DNA from: UBA6176 sp032119375
GTDB taxonomy: Bacteria > Verrucomicrobiota > Verrucomicrobiia > Limisphaerales > UBA9464
Assembly: GCA_964430505.1 (NCBI GenBank)
Contig: CAYSGH010000018.1
Location: 1-62,713 of the forward strand
DNA length: 62,713 bases
Direction: 5' to 3'
The translations under genes and the position numbers were made by a program. The number at the start of each line of letters is the position of its first letter. The first letter of the stretch is position 1. Positions 35,140 to 44,133 of the stretch are shown here, one piece after another. The notes under the pieces were generated by a model. That model did no database searches and was not told the DNA's origin. It worked only from the letters and a program-made list of their open reading frames with translations.

Positions 35140-36218
35140 CCCTTGCCCCCGCGCTTTGCCTTGCGGCGCGGATGTCTGCCCGGGATGTCCCCGGCAAGGT
35201 CCCGCCGTCGCGGCTGTTTTGGTGGCCCGACGCTGCGGATCTCCGGTGGACGACCAACGACGACGCCGTCGTCGCGGTGGCCCCCCTTGCGACTCCGGGC
35301 TTTCGTTGGAGAGAGGCGGTCGTGTCGTGGAACCTTCCCACGAACTGGCCCGCCACCCTGGAAGCGAGGCCCGTCTTCGGCGGGACGGCCCAGGATGTCC
35401 CGTGGTACGTCATCGCGCGATGGTCGGCCGACCCGGCCGTGGCGCCGCGCACCAGCGTGCCCGGGCAACGCGATGCATGGGCCACGGTGGACACCGACAT
35501 CCTTCGGGCCATGGAGCCCGCGGCGGCCATCGAGGTGCGCGCGCGGTTTCGCAAGGGCCTCGCGGCGGCGGCGGGGCCCGTTCGCCTGGGCGTGTCGCTG
35601 CTGGGATGGGAAGCCACCGAGTCGCGCCCACCGGGCAACCCCATGGCATGGGGCCGTGCCGTCCCGGTGCCCGTGCGGTCGCAGGCCGACTATCCGGAGG
35701 GGATCCATACTTGGTGCAGCCCCACGAGCCTCACGATGTTGCTGGCGCATGCCTTGCCGGACGCGAGCGGCTTGGACGCGGGTCTGGACGTGCGCCCCGT
35801 GGCGGCGGCGGTGCATGACCCGGGCTGGGGCGGGACGGGCAACTGGCCGTTCAACACGGCGTTCGCGGGGCAGCAGCCTGGGTTGGCGGCCTGCGTCGCG
35901 CGCCTTGGGGGCGTGGGCGACCTCGAGTCGTGGATCGCGTCCGGCCGCCCCGTCGCCGTCTCCGTGTCGTACGCCCAACTCAAGGGCGCGGCCGAGCCCA
36001 GGCCGGGCGACGGGCACTTGGTCGTGGTGTCTGGGTTCACGACCCAGGGGGATGTTCGCGTGCAGGATCCCGGGGTCGCGCGCGAACGGGTCATGCGCGT
36101 GGTGCCAAGGGCCGACTTCGAGCGTGCCTGGGACCATTCGTCACGCACGGCCTACCTGGTGTGGCCGACGAACCGGGCGGTTCCTGCGGCCTCGCAGGGC
36201 CGATGGCCCGAGCGTTGA
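35106..36218 (+). CDS. Exported C39-like cysteine peptidase
   Basis: 370-residue protein with a signal-like N-terminus (RRWLTLAPALCLAARMSA). A beta-rich N-terminal half at about residues 40-190 is followed by a papain-like C39_2 domain. The catalytic Cys is in HTWCSPTSLTMLLA near residue 205 and the His in DGHLVVVSGFTTQG near residue 305, followed by VQDPGV, the usual Asp region. It is probably an extracytoplasmic peptidase or peptidase-like protein whose substrate is unknown. It begins inside folA in another frame, which suggests co-transcription. No ABC transporter with leader peptides is nearby. Confidence 0.8.
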   Translation: MAWLVGKRRWLTLAPALCLAARMSARDVPGKVPPSRLFWWPDAADLRWTTNDDAVVAVAPLATPGFRWREAVVSWNLPTNWPATLEARPVFGGTAQDVPWYVIARWSADPAVAPRTSVPGQRDAWATVDTDILRAMEPAAAIEVRARFRKGLAAAAGPVRLGVSLLGWEATESRPPGNPMAWGRAVPVPVRSQADYPEGIHTWCSPTSLTMLLAHALPDASGLDAGLDVRPVAAAVHDPGWGGTGNWPFNTAFAGQQPGLAACVARLGGVGDLESWIASGRPVAVSVSYAQLKGAAEPRPGDGHLVVVSGFTTQGDVRVQDPGVARERVMRVVPRADFERAWDHSSRTAYLVWPTNRAVPAASQGRWPER

Positions 36219-36245
36219 GGAGCCCGTGGCGCTCGGACGTGGGGT

Positions 36246-38120
36246 TCACGCCCGGGCGGAGAGTTCCTCCCATCGGGCATAGAGGCGGGCGACTTCGGCC
36301 TTGGCGGCGTCGTGGGCGGCCATGAACTCGGGAGCGCGGGGTCCCACGGACTTGTGGAAGTCGGGCGAGGCAAGGGTGGCGTCCATCTCGGCGACCTTGC
36401 ACTCGGCGGCGAGGATGGCCTCCTCCATGCTGGCGAACTCGCGTTGCTCGTTGAACGACAGCTTGCGCTTGCGGGCGGCGGGCGCGGGGCCGGAAGCCGG
36501 GGGCGCGGCCGTGGCGGATGCGGTCCCCGACGCGAGGGCCGAGGCGGCCGGCGCGCTCGCCCGGCGACGCTTTTCGGCATGGTAGGAAGGGTTGCCCACG
36601 ACGACGTCCACGCGTCCCTCGCCCTCGAAGGCGATCGTGTGGGTACAGACGCGGTCCAGGAAGTACCGGTCGTGGCTGACGACGACCACGCAGCCCGGGA
36701 AGCCCATGAGCGCCTCCTCGAGGACGCGGAGGGTGGGGAGGTCGAGGTCGTTGGTGGGCTCGTCGAGCACGAGGAAGTTGCCGCCGTTCTTGAGGATGCG
36801 GGCCAGCAACAGGCGGCTTCGCTCGCCGCCGCTCAGGAGCCGCACGGGCGTGGACATGCGATCCTCCGGGAACAGGAAGCGCCGCAGGTACGCCCGCAGC
36901 GAGAGGCGTTCCTGGCCCCATTGGACCCAGTCGGGGCCGTCGCCCACGGCGTCCAGCAAGGTGCGGCTCTCGTCGAGCTGGAGGCGGCCTTGGTCCACGT
37001 AGTTGAAGCGGGTGAGGGGCCCCACGCGGACCTCGCCCTCGGTGGGCGGCAACGAACCGAGGAGCACGCGAAGCAGGGAGGTCTTGCCGAGCCCGTTGCG
37101 GCCGGTGACGCCCACGCGCGTGCCGGGCGCGAACGACAGGGAGACGTGGGAGAACAACCGGCGGCCACCAAGGACCAGGCCCACGTCGGAGAGGTCCACG
37201 ATGCGGTTCCCGAGCTGGGGCGGCGGCGGGATCACGAGGTCCATCTCGCCCTCGCCCGGGGGCGGCGCCTTCGCGTCGGCCTCGTGGAAGCGGTCGAGGC
37301 GCGCCTGCGACTTGCTGGTCTGCGCCTTGGGCCGTCGGCGCACCCACTCGATCTCGCGGCGCAGGAACATTTGGCGCTTGTGCTCGGAGAGCTCCTCCGC
37401 CGCGAGCTTGTCGGCCCGCGCGGCGAGGTACTCGGTGTAGTTGCCCTCGTAGCGCTCGAAGATGCCGTTGCGCAGCTCGACGATCCCGTTGGCCACCTCG
37501 TCGAGGAAGTGCCGGTCATGCGTCACCACGAGGAGCGCGCCCGGGTAGTCCCGGAGGTAGCCCACCAGCCACTCGATGCTGCCGGTGTCCAGGTGGTTCG
37601 TGGGCTCGTCCAGGACCAGCACGTCCGGCCGCGACACGATGGCACGTGCCAGGGCCACGCGGCGCTTCTCGCCGCCGGAGAGCCGCGTCACCGGGGCGTC
37701 CGGGGGCGGGCACCCGAGCTCGGTGAGCGCCGACTTGATCCGATGTTCCAAGGCCCAGCCGTCAAAGTGGCGGATGCGCTCCTCGATGTCGGCGTGGCGC
37801 GGCGAGTCGCCGGGCAGGCGCTCGAACTCGTCCAGCAGCGCGAGCACGTGGCGCGCGCCCATGCGCACGTTGGACTGCACGTCGAGTGCCTCGTCGAGGG
37901 CGAACTCCTGGGGCAGGTAGCCCATGACCAAGTCGCGTTGCCGCACCACCTCGCCGCCGTCCGGGGCCAGTTCCCCCATCAAGATGCGCAGGAAGGTGGA
38001 CTTGCCCGACCCGTTGCGCCCCACCAACCCCACGCGCTCGCCCGCGACCAACCCCATCGTGGCGTGGTCCAGGAGCACCCGCGTGTTGTGACGAAGGACG
38101 ATGTCTCGGGCGGTGATCAT
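36246..38120 (-). CDS. uup: ABC-F family ATPase, Uup-like
   Basis: 624-residue soluble protein with two ABC ATPase domains and no membrane segments. The first has Walker A GRNGSGKST near residue 35 and signature LSGGEKRRVALARAI. The linker EWVRRRPKAQTSKSQ near residue 260 is typical of Uup. The second has GRNGLGKTS and LSGGERSRLLLARIL. The C-terminus has an Ala-rich stretch followed by a coiled-coil segment. ABC-F proteins act on ribosomes or DNA structures; Uup is linked to ribosome assembly and transposon excision. The start codon directly adjoins a C-rich heptad repeat. Confidence 0.9.
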   Translation of the reverse strand: MITARDIVLRHNTRVLLDHATMGLVAGERVGLVGRNGSGKSTFLRILMGELAPDGGEVVRQRDLVMGYLPQEFALDEALDVQSNVRMGARHVLALLDEFERLPGDSPRHADIEERIRHFDGWALEHRIKSALTELGCPPPDAPVTRLSGGEKRRVALARAIVSRPDVLVLDEPTNHLDTGSIEWLVGYLRDYPGALLVVTHDRHFLDEVANGIVELRNGIFERYEGNYTEYLAARADKLAAEELSEHKRQMFLRREIEWVRRRPKAQTSKSQARLDRFHEADAKAPPPGEGEMDLVIPPPPQLGNRIVDLSDVGLVLGGRRLFSHVSLSFAPGTRVGVTGRNGLGKTSLLRVLLGSLPPTEGEVRVGPLTRFNYVDQGRLQLDESRTLLDAVGDGPDWVQWGQERLSLRAYLRRFLFPEDRMSTPVRLLSGGERSRLLLARILKNGGNFLVLDEPTNDLDLPTLRVLEEALMGFPGCVVVVSHDRYFLDRVCTHTIAFEGEGRVDVVVGNPSYHAEKRRRASAPAASALASGTASATAAPPASGPAPAARKRKLSFNEQREFASMEEAILAAECKVAEMDATLASPDFHKSVGPRAPEFMAAHDAAKAEVARLYARWEELSARA

Positions 38121-38162
38121 GGGAAGGGAGAGCGGGGGGCGGGGGGCGGGGTGCGGGGGGCG
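38121..38162. repeat. Heptanucleotide repeat block, six units, touching the uup start
   Basis: GGGAAGG, GAGAGCG, GGGGGCG, GGGGGCG, GGGTGCG and GGGGGCG in phase. The first unit abuts the uup start codon (38120, minus strand), so the mRNA leader is entirely C-rich repeat. Confidence 0.85.
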
Positions 38163-38203
38163 TTATGGGCACGGCTCGGCATTCATGGCCCGCGGCCCAA
38201 GGG

Positions 38204-39322
38204 TCACATCGAGATTCTTCGGGCGCGGGCCTCGATGGGCCATGGCTCGACGGCTCGGGCGTCGCGGACGAGCCATGCCTCCTGGTGGAGGGCGACGGTG
38301 GGGCAAACGTGCCATGGGATGCCGTAGAGCTCCGACCCAGGTGGCAGGCTGTCGGCGCGCGACGTCCGCAGCACGAGGTGTTCCTCGCTGTGGGAGACGG
38401 GCTCGGCGTCGGGCAGGGCCGGGAACACGACGCGTGGGTGCGGCATCTCGGCGGCGACGGCCTTGTGCCCAAGGTCGAGGCAGACGAGGCCCGGGGCGGG
38501 GCGGCTCACGACGCGCGCGAGCAGCACGACGGCGGGGGAGAAGGGGAGGTCGGGAAGCTTGGTGGCATATCCGGCGTCCCAGAAGACGGTGGTGCCGGGG
38601 CTGAGCTCCACGTTGGGACGGCGCGCATGGATGGCGAAGGTGGGCGATCCTCCGGCCACGATGGCCGGGACGGCGATGTGTCGTTCACGGAAAGCCTGGG
38701 ACAGGGCTTCGACGGAGGCGAAGGCTTCGTCGCAGGCGCGCGTGCGCTCGGCGAGGTCCGGGATTCCGAGGTGGCCGTCATAGGCGTGCAGCCCGCGCCA
38801 TGAAAGGCCCGGATGCCGCAGGATCTCGCAGGCGACGTCCACGGCGGCGGGACCGGGAGCGACGCCGGTGCGATGCTGGCCGATGTCGAGGTCGATCCAT
38901 GCGCCCACGGCGGGCGCGCCGACCTCCGCGATGGCGGCGGCCAAGGTCCGGACCGGCTCGGGAGCGTCGAAGACGGCGGAGAAGCGGACGTCGTGGAAGT
39001 GATGCGCGAGGCGGGCGAGGCGGGTGGAGGAGGGCCCGACGGGCTGGAGGGCGAGGAGGATGTCGCGGGCTCCGGCGGCGGCGGCCATCTCGGCCTCGGC
39101 GACGGTGGCCACCTTGGCCTTGGTGATGCCGAGCTGGGCTTGGCGTCGCACCAACTGGGGCAGCTTGTGCGTCTTGAGGTGGGGCCGTAGGCGCGCCGGG
39201 TCCCCGGCCACGCGGAGCATGGCGGCGAGGTTGGCCTCCATCCGGGCCTCGTCGATCAGGAGAACGGGGGAGGGAAGGTCGCCCGCGTTGCGGAGGGCGT
39301 CCCAGGGAAGGGTCACGGGCAT
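38204..39322 (-). CDS. D-serine dehydratase / D-threonine aldolase family PLP enzyme
   Basis: 372-residue fold-type III PLP enzyme. The PLP lysine region is RLRPHLKTHKLPQL near residue 50. The alanine-racemase-like barrel follows (AWIDLDIGQHRTGV; GLHAYDGHLG; IVAGGSPTF). The C-terminal beta domain has GIPWHVCPTVALH. The His-x-Cys pair there matches the zinc site of D-serine dehydratases rather than the His-x-Asp metal site described for D-threonine aldolases. Reaction assignment is inference. It lies 13 bp after a RidA-family gene, which would remove a 2-aminoacrylate by-product. ATG 39322 is chosen because the protein then starts just before the PLP domain. Confidence 0.82.
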   Translation of the reverse strand: MPVTLPWDALRNAGDLPSPVLLIDEARMEANLAAMLRVAGDPARLRPHLKTHKLPQLVRRQAQLGITKAKVATVAEAEMAAAAGARDILLALQPVGPSSTRLARLAHHFHDVRFSAVFDAPEPVRTLAAAIAEVGAPAVGAWIDLDIGQHRTGVAPGPAAVDVACEILRHPGLSWRGLHAYDGHLGIPDLAERTRACDEAFASVEALSQAFRERHIAVPAIVAGGSPTFAIHARRPNVELSPGTTVFWDAGYATKLPDLPFSPAVVLLARVVSRPAPGLVCLDLGHKAVAAEMPHPRVVFPALPDAEPVSHSEEHLVLRTSRADSLPPGSELYGIPWHVCPTVALHQEAWLVRDARAVEPWPIEARARRISM

Positions 39323-39335
39323 GGCGCGCGCGGGC

Positions 39336-39797
39336 CTAGGCCAGCTCGAAGATGACCTCAATCTCGACGGCGATGTTGCCGGGCAACGGGCCCATGCCAA
39401 CGGCGGATCGTGCGCCGATGCCGTGCTCGGGGCCCCAGATCTCCGCGAAGAGCTCGGAGCAGCCATTGATGACCTTGGGATGGTCGTAGAAGTCCGGGGC
39501 GGTGTTGACCATGCCGAGGATCTTGATGACGCGCCGGACGCGGTCGAGGGAGCCGAGGTGCGTGCGCAGGCTGGACAGGATGGCGAGGCCGACCTGGCGG
39601 GCGGCGGCGTGCCCGGCGGCGAGGTCGAGGTCGCGCCCGACCACGCCCTTGATCAAGGAGCCGTCGGTGCAGACGGGGCCGTGGCCGGAGACGTAGGCGG
39701 CGTTGTTGAAGACGACGACGGGCTTGTACACCGCCACGGGCTTGGGGGCGGGCGGCAGGACGAGCTGGAGCTCGGCAAGTCGTGATTCAGCGCTCAT
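39336..39797 (-). CDS. RidA-family protein (enamine/imine deaminase)
   Basis: 153-residue member of the YjgF/YER057c/UK114 (RidA) family, of the longer subgroup with a starting segment ESRLAELQLVLPPAPKPVAVY given here in part (LAELQLVLPP). Family marks are NAAYVSGHGP, AARQVGLAILSSL and GARSAVGMGPLPGNIAVEIE. The Arg in the GARSAVG region is the usual substrate carboxylate ligand. It probably detoxifies reactive enamines, and its partner is likely the adjacent PLP enzyme. ATG 39797 is preferred over one six codons upstream. Confidence 0.88.
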   Translation of the reverse strand: MSAESRLAELQLVLPPAPKPVAVYKPVVVFNNAAYVSGHGPVCTDGSLIKGVVGRDLDLAAGHAAARQVGLAILSSLRTHLGSLDRVRRVIKILGMVNTAPDFYDHPKVINGCSELFAEIWGPEHGIGARSAVGMGPLPGNIAVEIEVIFELA

Positions 39798-39959
39798 GAG
39801 GCCCTCAGCATGCATCGGTCACCGTGCTGGACGCGAGCCCGCGTTTGGCCTCGCAACTTCATGTTGGCGAGGCCGTGGTCCCTCGCGGTGCGGCCGGGGA
39901 TGGGCTGGGAGGACGCCGTTCCGGGAATCACATCGGACGGGGTCGTGCGCGGTGGCTTC

Positions 39960-42461
39960 CTACCCCTTCCGGCTGGAGAGGACGAGCCGGTGGACGATGG
40001 GCCGGCCCAGGAGCGGGGTGGGCACGCCCTGGAGCCAGTCGGGGTGGCTGTTGCGATAGAATGGGGACAGGAAGTGGCCGCTCTGTCCGGCCGGGAGGTG
40101 CAGGTAGGCGTTGGACTCGTTGCCGGGCTCGATGCCAAACCGTTGGCTCGCCCCGAAGTCGGGCCCGGCAATCCGGGGGAGGCCGTAGTGGAACCCATGC
40201 TGGGGTTCCTCCGGCATGTCGAGCCAGCGCGACAACCACGTCGGCAGCGCGGGGCTCAACCGATGCCGCACCTGCGTCCGGTTGATCTCCCCCCAGGGCC
40301 GCAGGTCCGCCGGGCGTCCGTCCTTGCTGACGCCCAGCGCGCGCCGCGCCGCCTCCTCCAAGAGGTCGTCATACGACGCAAAGCGCGGGTTCAACACGTG
40401 TCGCGGCCGCTCCCGCAGGAGTCGCTCGGCGACGCCCTCGGATTGGGGCCCGGGCCGGAACTGGAAGTGGAAATACTCGTGGACGTCGTCGGGCGCGGCC
40501 TTGGGGCCGGGCTTGCCCACGGCCCAGCCGACGGGCTCGTGCAGGAGCTGGACGGCATGGCGCCGGAACCGGGCGATGACCGGGAAGGCGAGGGAATCGG
40601 CCGAGGCGCGGCCATCCCATGGCTGCAGGCGGGCGAGGGCGTTGGACCACGCGGCCGTGTGTGTGGGCGGCGCGTTGGAGGCGAGGCGCATGACCGAAGC
40701 CACGAGGCGCTGATGCCACGGGCGGAGCATGGGGATCTTGTCGTCGAGCTGGATGGCAAGCATGTCGGCGGGCGCGGCCTTGCCGAGGGCCATGAGGTCG
40801 TCGCGGATGCAGGCGGCGCGCGCCCCGAGGTCCCATCCGCCGTCGCCGAGGGCGAGGTACGCGGGCGAGCCGAGGACGCGTTGGTTGGCGGTCCAGATGC
40901 GGCCGTTGTCCGGGTTCAGGACGACGGGGCGCTTCTCGGGCGGGAGGAGGCCGCGCCACGGGGCGCCGGGGCGGCTCCAGTCCTCCGCGAACTCGCCGGT
41001 GCCCTCGCCACGCTCGGGCAACGTCCCGACGAGGGTCCAGGCGATGGAGCCGGAGCGGTCGCCCACGACGAAGTTCTGGACGGGCCTTGCGGAGCGATGG
41101 GCCGCATGGATGGCCTGGGCGACGTCGGTGGCGTCTTCCAGCCTGCGCGAGTTCGCCGCGAGGGCCTCGGGCCGGGCCATGGCCCACGCGACGGCATGGA
41201 CGACGCCCGCCGGGTCCGTTCCCAGGACCGGGCCCCAGACGGTGTTGGTGACCTGATGGGGGAGGGTGGCTCCGTGGGCGACGTCGATCGGCTCGTCATG
41301 GATCGAGAACGGCCGCCAGCCCTCGGGCGTCAGGTAGTGACCGGGCCGGGAAGGATCGAGCCGAAGCTCGACGAGGTCCGACGTGTCGAGCATGGCGTTG
41401 GTGAAGCCCCATGTGACGTCGCCGTTGGATCCCGTGATGAGGGTGGGCGCACCGGGAACGGTCACGCCCGCGAGGAGTCGTTCGCGGCCGTCGGGGTCCG
41501 TCCACCGCAGGACCGCCCGGTACCATATCCCGGGCACGGAAATACCCAGGTGCATGTCGTCGGCCACGAGCGCGGCCCCGGATCGCGTGTGACGCCCATG
41601 CACGGCCCAGGCGTTGCTCCCCGGGGTGGGCGGATCGTCGTCCAGGAATCCATCCGACGGATCGCCGCCGGACTCGGCCGTGGGCGGGATCGGGGCGCGG
41701 AAGGATTCGGGCGATGGGATGGGAGGCTCGGCGGGCAGGGGGCCGTCGAGGGCGGCGTCGAGGTGAGAGCCCTTGGGATGAAAGAAGGCGTAGGCCTCGG
41801 GCCCGATGGCCTTGAGGAGGAGGGAGCGCTCGAGGTCGAGGCGGGCCTCGGGATCCTGGAGCAGGAAGGAGAAGGTGAGGTTCAGGACGAGGGAATCCTC
41901 CGGGCTCCACGGTTGCGGCCGGACGCGAAGGAGGAGGTATTCGGGCGGGGGAACGAGGGTTGCGGCGAGGGCCGCGTTGACGCCGTCGGCGTAGGCTTGG
42001 AGGACTTCGACCTCGTCCTTGGGCAGGAGCGGGAGGGCGGCTTGCGCGAGGGTGGCGCCGCGAAAGAGGCGCGCCTTGCGGTCTTGTTCGACGGCCACCG
42101 CCCCGAACAATGCGGACAATCGTCCCTGGCCCGCGCGACGGAGCAGGTCCATCTGGAAGAACCGGTCTTGGGCGTGGGCATAGCCGAGGGCGCGCGCGGC
42201 ATCGGCGCGGGAGCCGGCCCGGATGGTGACGTGCCCGATTTGGTCGCGCTCGATGGTGGCCTCGACGTGTTGGAGGCCGGTAAGGCGTGCATGGCCGTCG
42301 AGCTGGGGAAGGCTGGCGCGCAGGGCGAGGACGATGGCTCCGCCCAGGAGCAATGCGAGGGCAACGACGGCGGCCAGGACGAATCCCACGCGACGGAGCA
42401 GACGGGGCAGGAGGCGCGTCGCGCGCGGCGGCGAGGACGGGGACGGGGACGGGGAGGCCAT
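39960..42461 (-). CDS. Penicillin-acylase-family hydrolase (S45)
   Basis: 833-residue Ntn-hydrolase precursor. A cytoplasmic Ser/Pro/Arg N-terminus is followed by one hydrophobic segment (FVLAAVVALALLLGGAIVLAL, cited by position about 27-47) serving as signal or anchor. The alpha part starts with VTIRAGSRADAARALGYAHAQDRFFQM (key part GYAHAQDRFFQMD). The nucleophile Ser lies in PTPGSNAWAVHG near residue 262, where self-cleavage would create alpha and beta chains. LVADDMHLGISVPGIWY and ITGSNGDVTWGFTNAM follow. Substrates of the family include beta-lactams and acyl-homoserine lactones; nothing here decides which. Confidence 0.88.
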   Translation of the reverse strand: MASPSPSPSSPPRATRLLPRLLRRVGFVLAAVVALALLLGGAIVLALRASLPQLDGHARLTGLQHVEATIERDQIGHVTIRAGSRADAARALGYAHAQDRFFQMDLLRRAGQGRLSALFGAVAVEQDRKARLFRGATLAQAALPLLPKDEVEVLQAYADGVNAALAATLVPPPEYLLLRVRPQPWSPEDSLVLNLTFSFLLQDPEARLDLERSLLLKAIGPEAYAFFHPKGSHLDAALDGPLPAEPPIPSPESFRAPIPPTAESGGDPSDGFLDDDPPTPGSNAWAVHGRHTRSGAALVADDMHLGISVPGIWYRAVLRWTDPDGRERLLAGVTVPGAPTLITGSNGDVTWGFTNAMLDTSDLVELRLDPSRPGHYLTPEGWRPFSIHDEPIDVAHGATLPHQVTNTVWGPVLGTDPAGVVHAVAWAMARPEALAANSRRLEDATDVAQAIHAAHRSARPVQNFVVGDRSGSIAWTLVGTLPERGEGTGEFAEDWSRPGAPWRGLLPPEKRPVVLNPDNGRIWTANQRVLGSPAYLALGDGGWDLGARAACIRDDLMALGKAAPADMLAIQLDDKIPMLRPWHQRLVASVMRLASNAPPTHTAAWSNALARLQPWDGRASADSLAFPVIARFRRHAVQLLHEPVGWAVGKPGPKAAPDDVHEYFHFQFRPGPQSEGVAERLLRERPRHVLNPRFASYDDLLEEAARRALGVSKDGRPADLRPWGEINRTQVRHRLSPALPTWLSRWLDMPEEPQHGFHYGLPRIAGPDFGASQRFGIEPGNESNAYLHLPAGQSGHFLSPFYRNSHPDWLQGVPTPLLGRPIVHRLVLSSRKG

Positions 42462-42623
42462 GACGTCCGCAGGATGCGGCGGGATCGACGATTGGCAACG
42501 TGGATGAGATTGGAAGGCCCCGTGGAGTCGGCTGTCGCCCGCGTTCCCTCGCAAGCCGGCGGCGATGCCAGCCCTGAACGGGCGCCCCAGCGACGTGGAG
42601 CTGCCCGACGCAACAACCCGTCC

Positions 42624-42672
42624 CCTTCATCCTTCATCCTTCCTCCTTCCTCCATCGCTTCCCGCTTCCCGT
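42624..42672. repeat. Heptanucleotide repeat block, seven units
   Basis: CCTTCAT, CCTTCAT, CCTTCCT, CCTTCCT, CCATCGC, TTCCCGC and TTCCCGT in phase. It is pyrimidine-rich on the coding strand of the propeller gene starting at 42721. The rest of the 259-bp gap shows no recognisable site. Confidence 0.85.
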
Positions 42673-42720
42673 CTCGCCTGCGCGGTTGACCTGCGCCCGG
42701 CGCATCGGTAGCGACGGTTC

Positions 42721-43974
42721 ATGCATCGCGCGTTGTTCGTGCCGAAGGTGGGTCTTGTCCTGGGGTCCGCCGTGTGGATGGCGGTTCATGCGGGCGACTG
42801 GCCGGAGTTTCGCGGGCCGGGAGCCATGGGGCATTCCAACGCCCAGGACGTGCCCGTGCGATGGAGCGCGACGGAGAACGTGGCGTGGAAGACGCCGATC
42901 CCGGGCGAGGGTTGGTCGTCGCCCGTGCTGATGGGCGGGCGCATCTACCTCACGAGCGCGTTGGCCCGCGAGGGCGGGGGGCTGGCGTTGGCGGCGTTCT
43001 GCATCGACGCCACGTCCGGCAAGGTGCGGTGGCAAACCAACGTCTTCGAGACCGCCACGGCCGGGCCTTCCATCCACTCGAAGAACGGCCATGCCAGCCC
43101 CACGCCCATCGCCACGGCGTCGGCCATCTACGTGCACTTCGGGCATCACGGCACGGCGGCGCTGTCGCCGGATGGCGGCGTGTTGTGGCGGCAGACGTCG
43201 GTGTCGTACCAGCCCGTCCATGGGAACGGCGGGTCGCCGGCGTTGGTGGACGGGTTGCTGGTGTTTTCGGTGGACGGTGCGGAGCGGCCGCGCGTGGTGG
43301 CGTTGGACGCGCGCGACGGGTCGGTGCGCTGGCAGACGCCGCGCGAGACGCCCGCCAAGCGGAAGTTCTCCTTCAGCACGCCCCTGGTCATTGGCGAGCC
43401 CGGCCACCGGCAGGTCATCAGCCCCGGCAGCGGCGCGGTGTGCGCGTATGACCCCGCCGACGGCCGCGAGCTGTGGCGCGTGCTGCATGGGGAGGGCTAC
43501 TCGGTGATCCCGCGCCCCGTGCTCGCGCACGGGCTGCTGTTCGTGGGCACGGGCTACGACCGCCCGTTGATCCACGCCATCCGCACGGGCGGGTCCGGCG
43601 ACTGCACGGGGACGCACCTGGCGTGGACGCTGGCGAAGGGCGCGCCCAACACGCCGTCGATGGTGGTGGTGGACGACCTTTTGTACTGCGTGTCGGACGC
43701 CGGCATCGCGAGCGCCATCGAGGCGACGACGGGCAAGGTGGCGTGGTCGGAGCGGCTGGGCGGGAACTTCTCGGCGTCGATCCTCCATGCGGACGGCCGC
43801 CTGTACTTCCAGAACGAGGAGGGGATGGTGTTTGTGCTGAAGCCGGGGCGGGCCTTCGAGGTTCTCGCGCGCAACGACATGGCCGAGCGCACGCTGGCGT
43901 CGCACGCCGTGGACGACGGGGCGCTCTACCTCCGGACGCGCACGAGCCTGTATCGCATCGGGAAGCGGCCTTGA
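42721..43974 (+). CDS. PQQ-like beta-propeller protein
   Basis: 417-residue exported protein with repeated PQQ/BamB-type blades. The signal region is weakly hydrophobic (GLVLGSAVWMAVHAGD), followed directly by the PVC-typical start WPEFRGPGAMGHS. At least six blades can be recognised by repeats such as ATSGKVRWQT, ARDGSVRWQT, PADGRELWRV and ATTGKVAWSE. No PQQ-dehydrogenase active-site motif is visible, so binding or scaffolding is more likely than catalysis. It is convergent with transketolase; the 159-bp gap is C-rich on the plus strand and may hold degenerate 7-bp repeats. Confidence 0.82.
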   Translation: MHRALFVPKVGLVLGSAVWMAVHAGDWPEFRGPGAMGHSNAQDVPVRWSATENVAWKTPIPGEGWSSPVLMGGRIYLTSALAREGGGLALAAFCIDATSGKVRWQTNVFETATAGPSIHSKNGHASPTPIATASAIYVHFGHHGTAALSPDGGVLWRQTSVSYQPVHGNGGSPALVDGLLVFSVDGAERPRVVALDARDGSVRWQTPRETPAKRKFSFSTPLVIGEPGHRQVISPGSGAVCAYDPADGRELWRVLHGEGYSVIPRPVLAHGLLFVGTGYDRPLIHAIRTGGSGDCTGTHLAWTLAKGAPNTPSMVVVDDLLYCVSDAGIASAIEATTGKVAWSERLGGNFSASILHADGRLYFQNEEGMVFVLKPGRAFEVLARNDMAERTLASHAVDDGALYLRTRTSLYRIGKRP

Positions 43975-44133
43975 TGCTGAAATCCTCGGCCGACTGAAGG
44001 TCTGAGGCGGCACGAGGCACCGATGTTGACCGCGTGCATCCCGCGAACAGCGGCAGCACTCTGGATGGATTGGAGAGGGGGCGATCCCTTCCCCCCTCCA
44101 CGCTCCCCCCCACGGTCCTTGCCTCCCGGTCCC

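Noticed and set aside
44085..44133. Eighth heptad block after transketolase
   Set aside because: The stretch is C-rich, but the units do not keep a clear 7-bp phase. It may be a decayed block, but I cannot support it.
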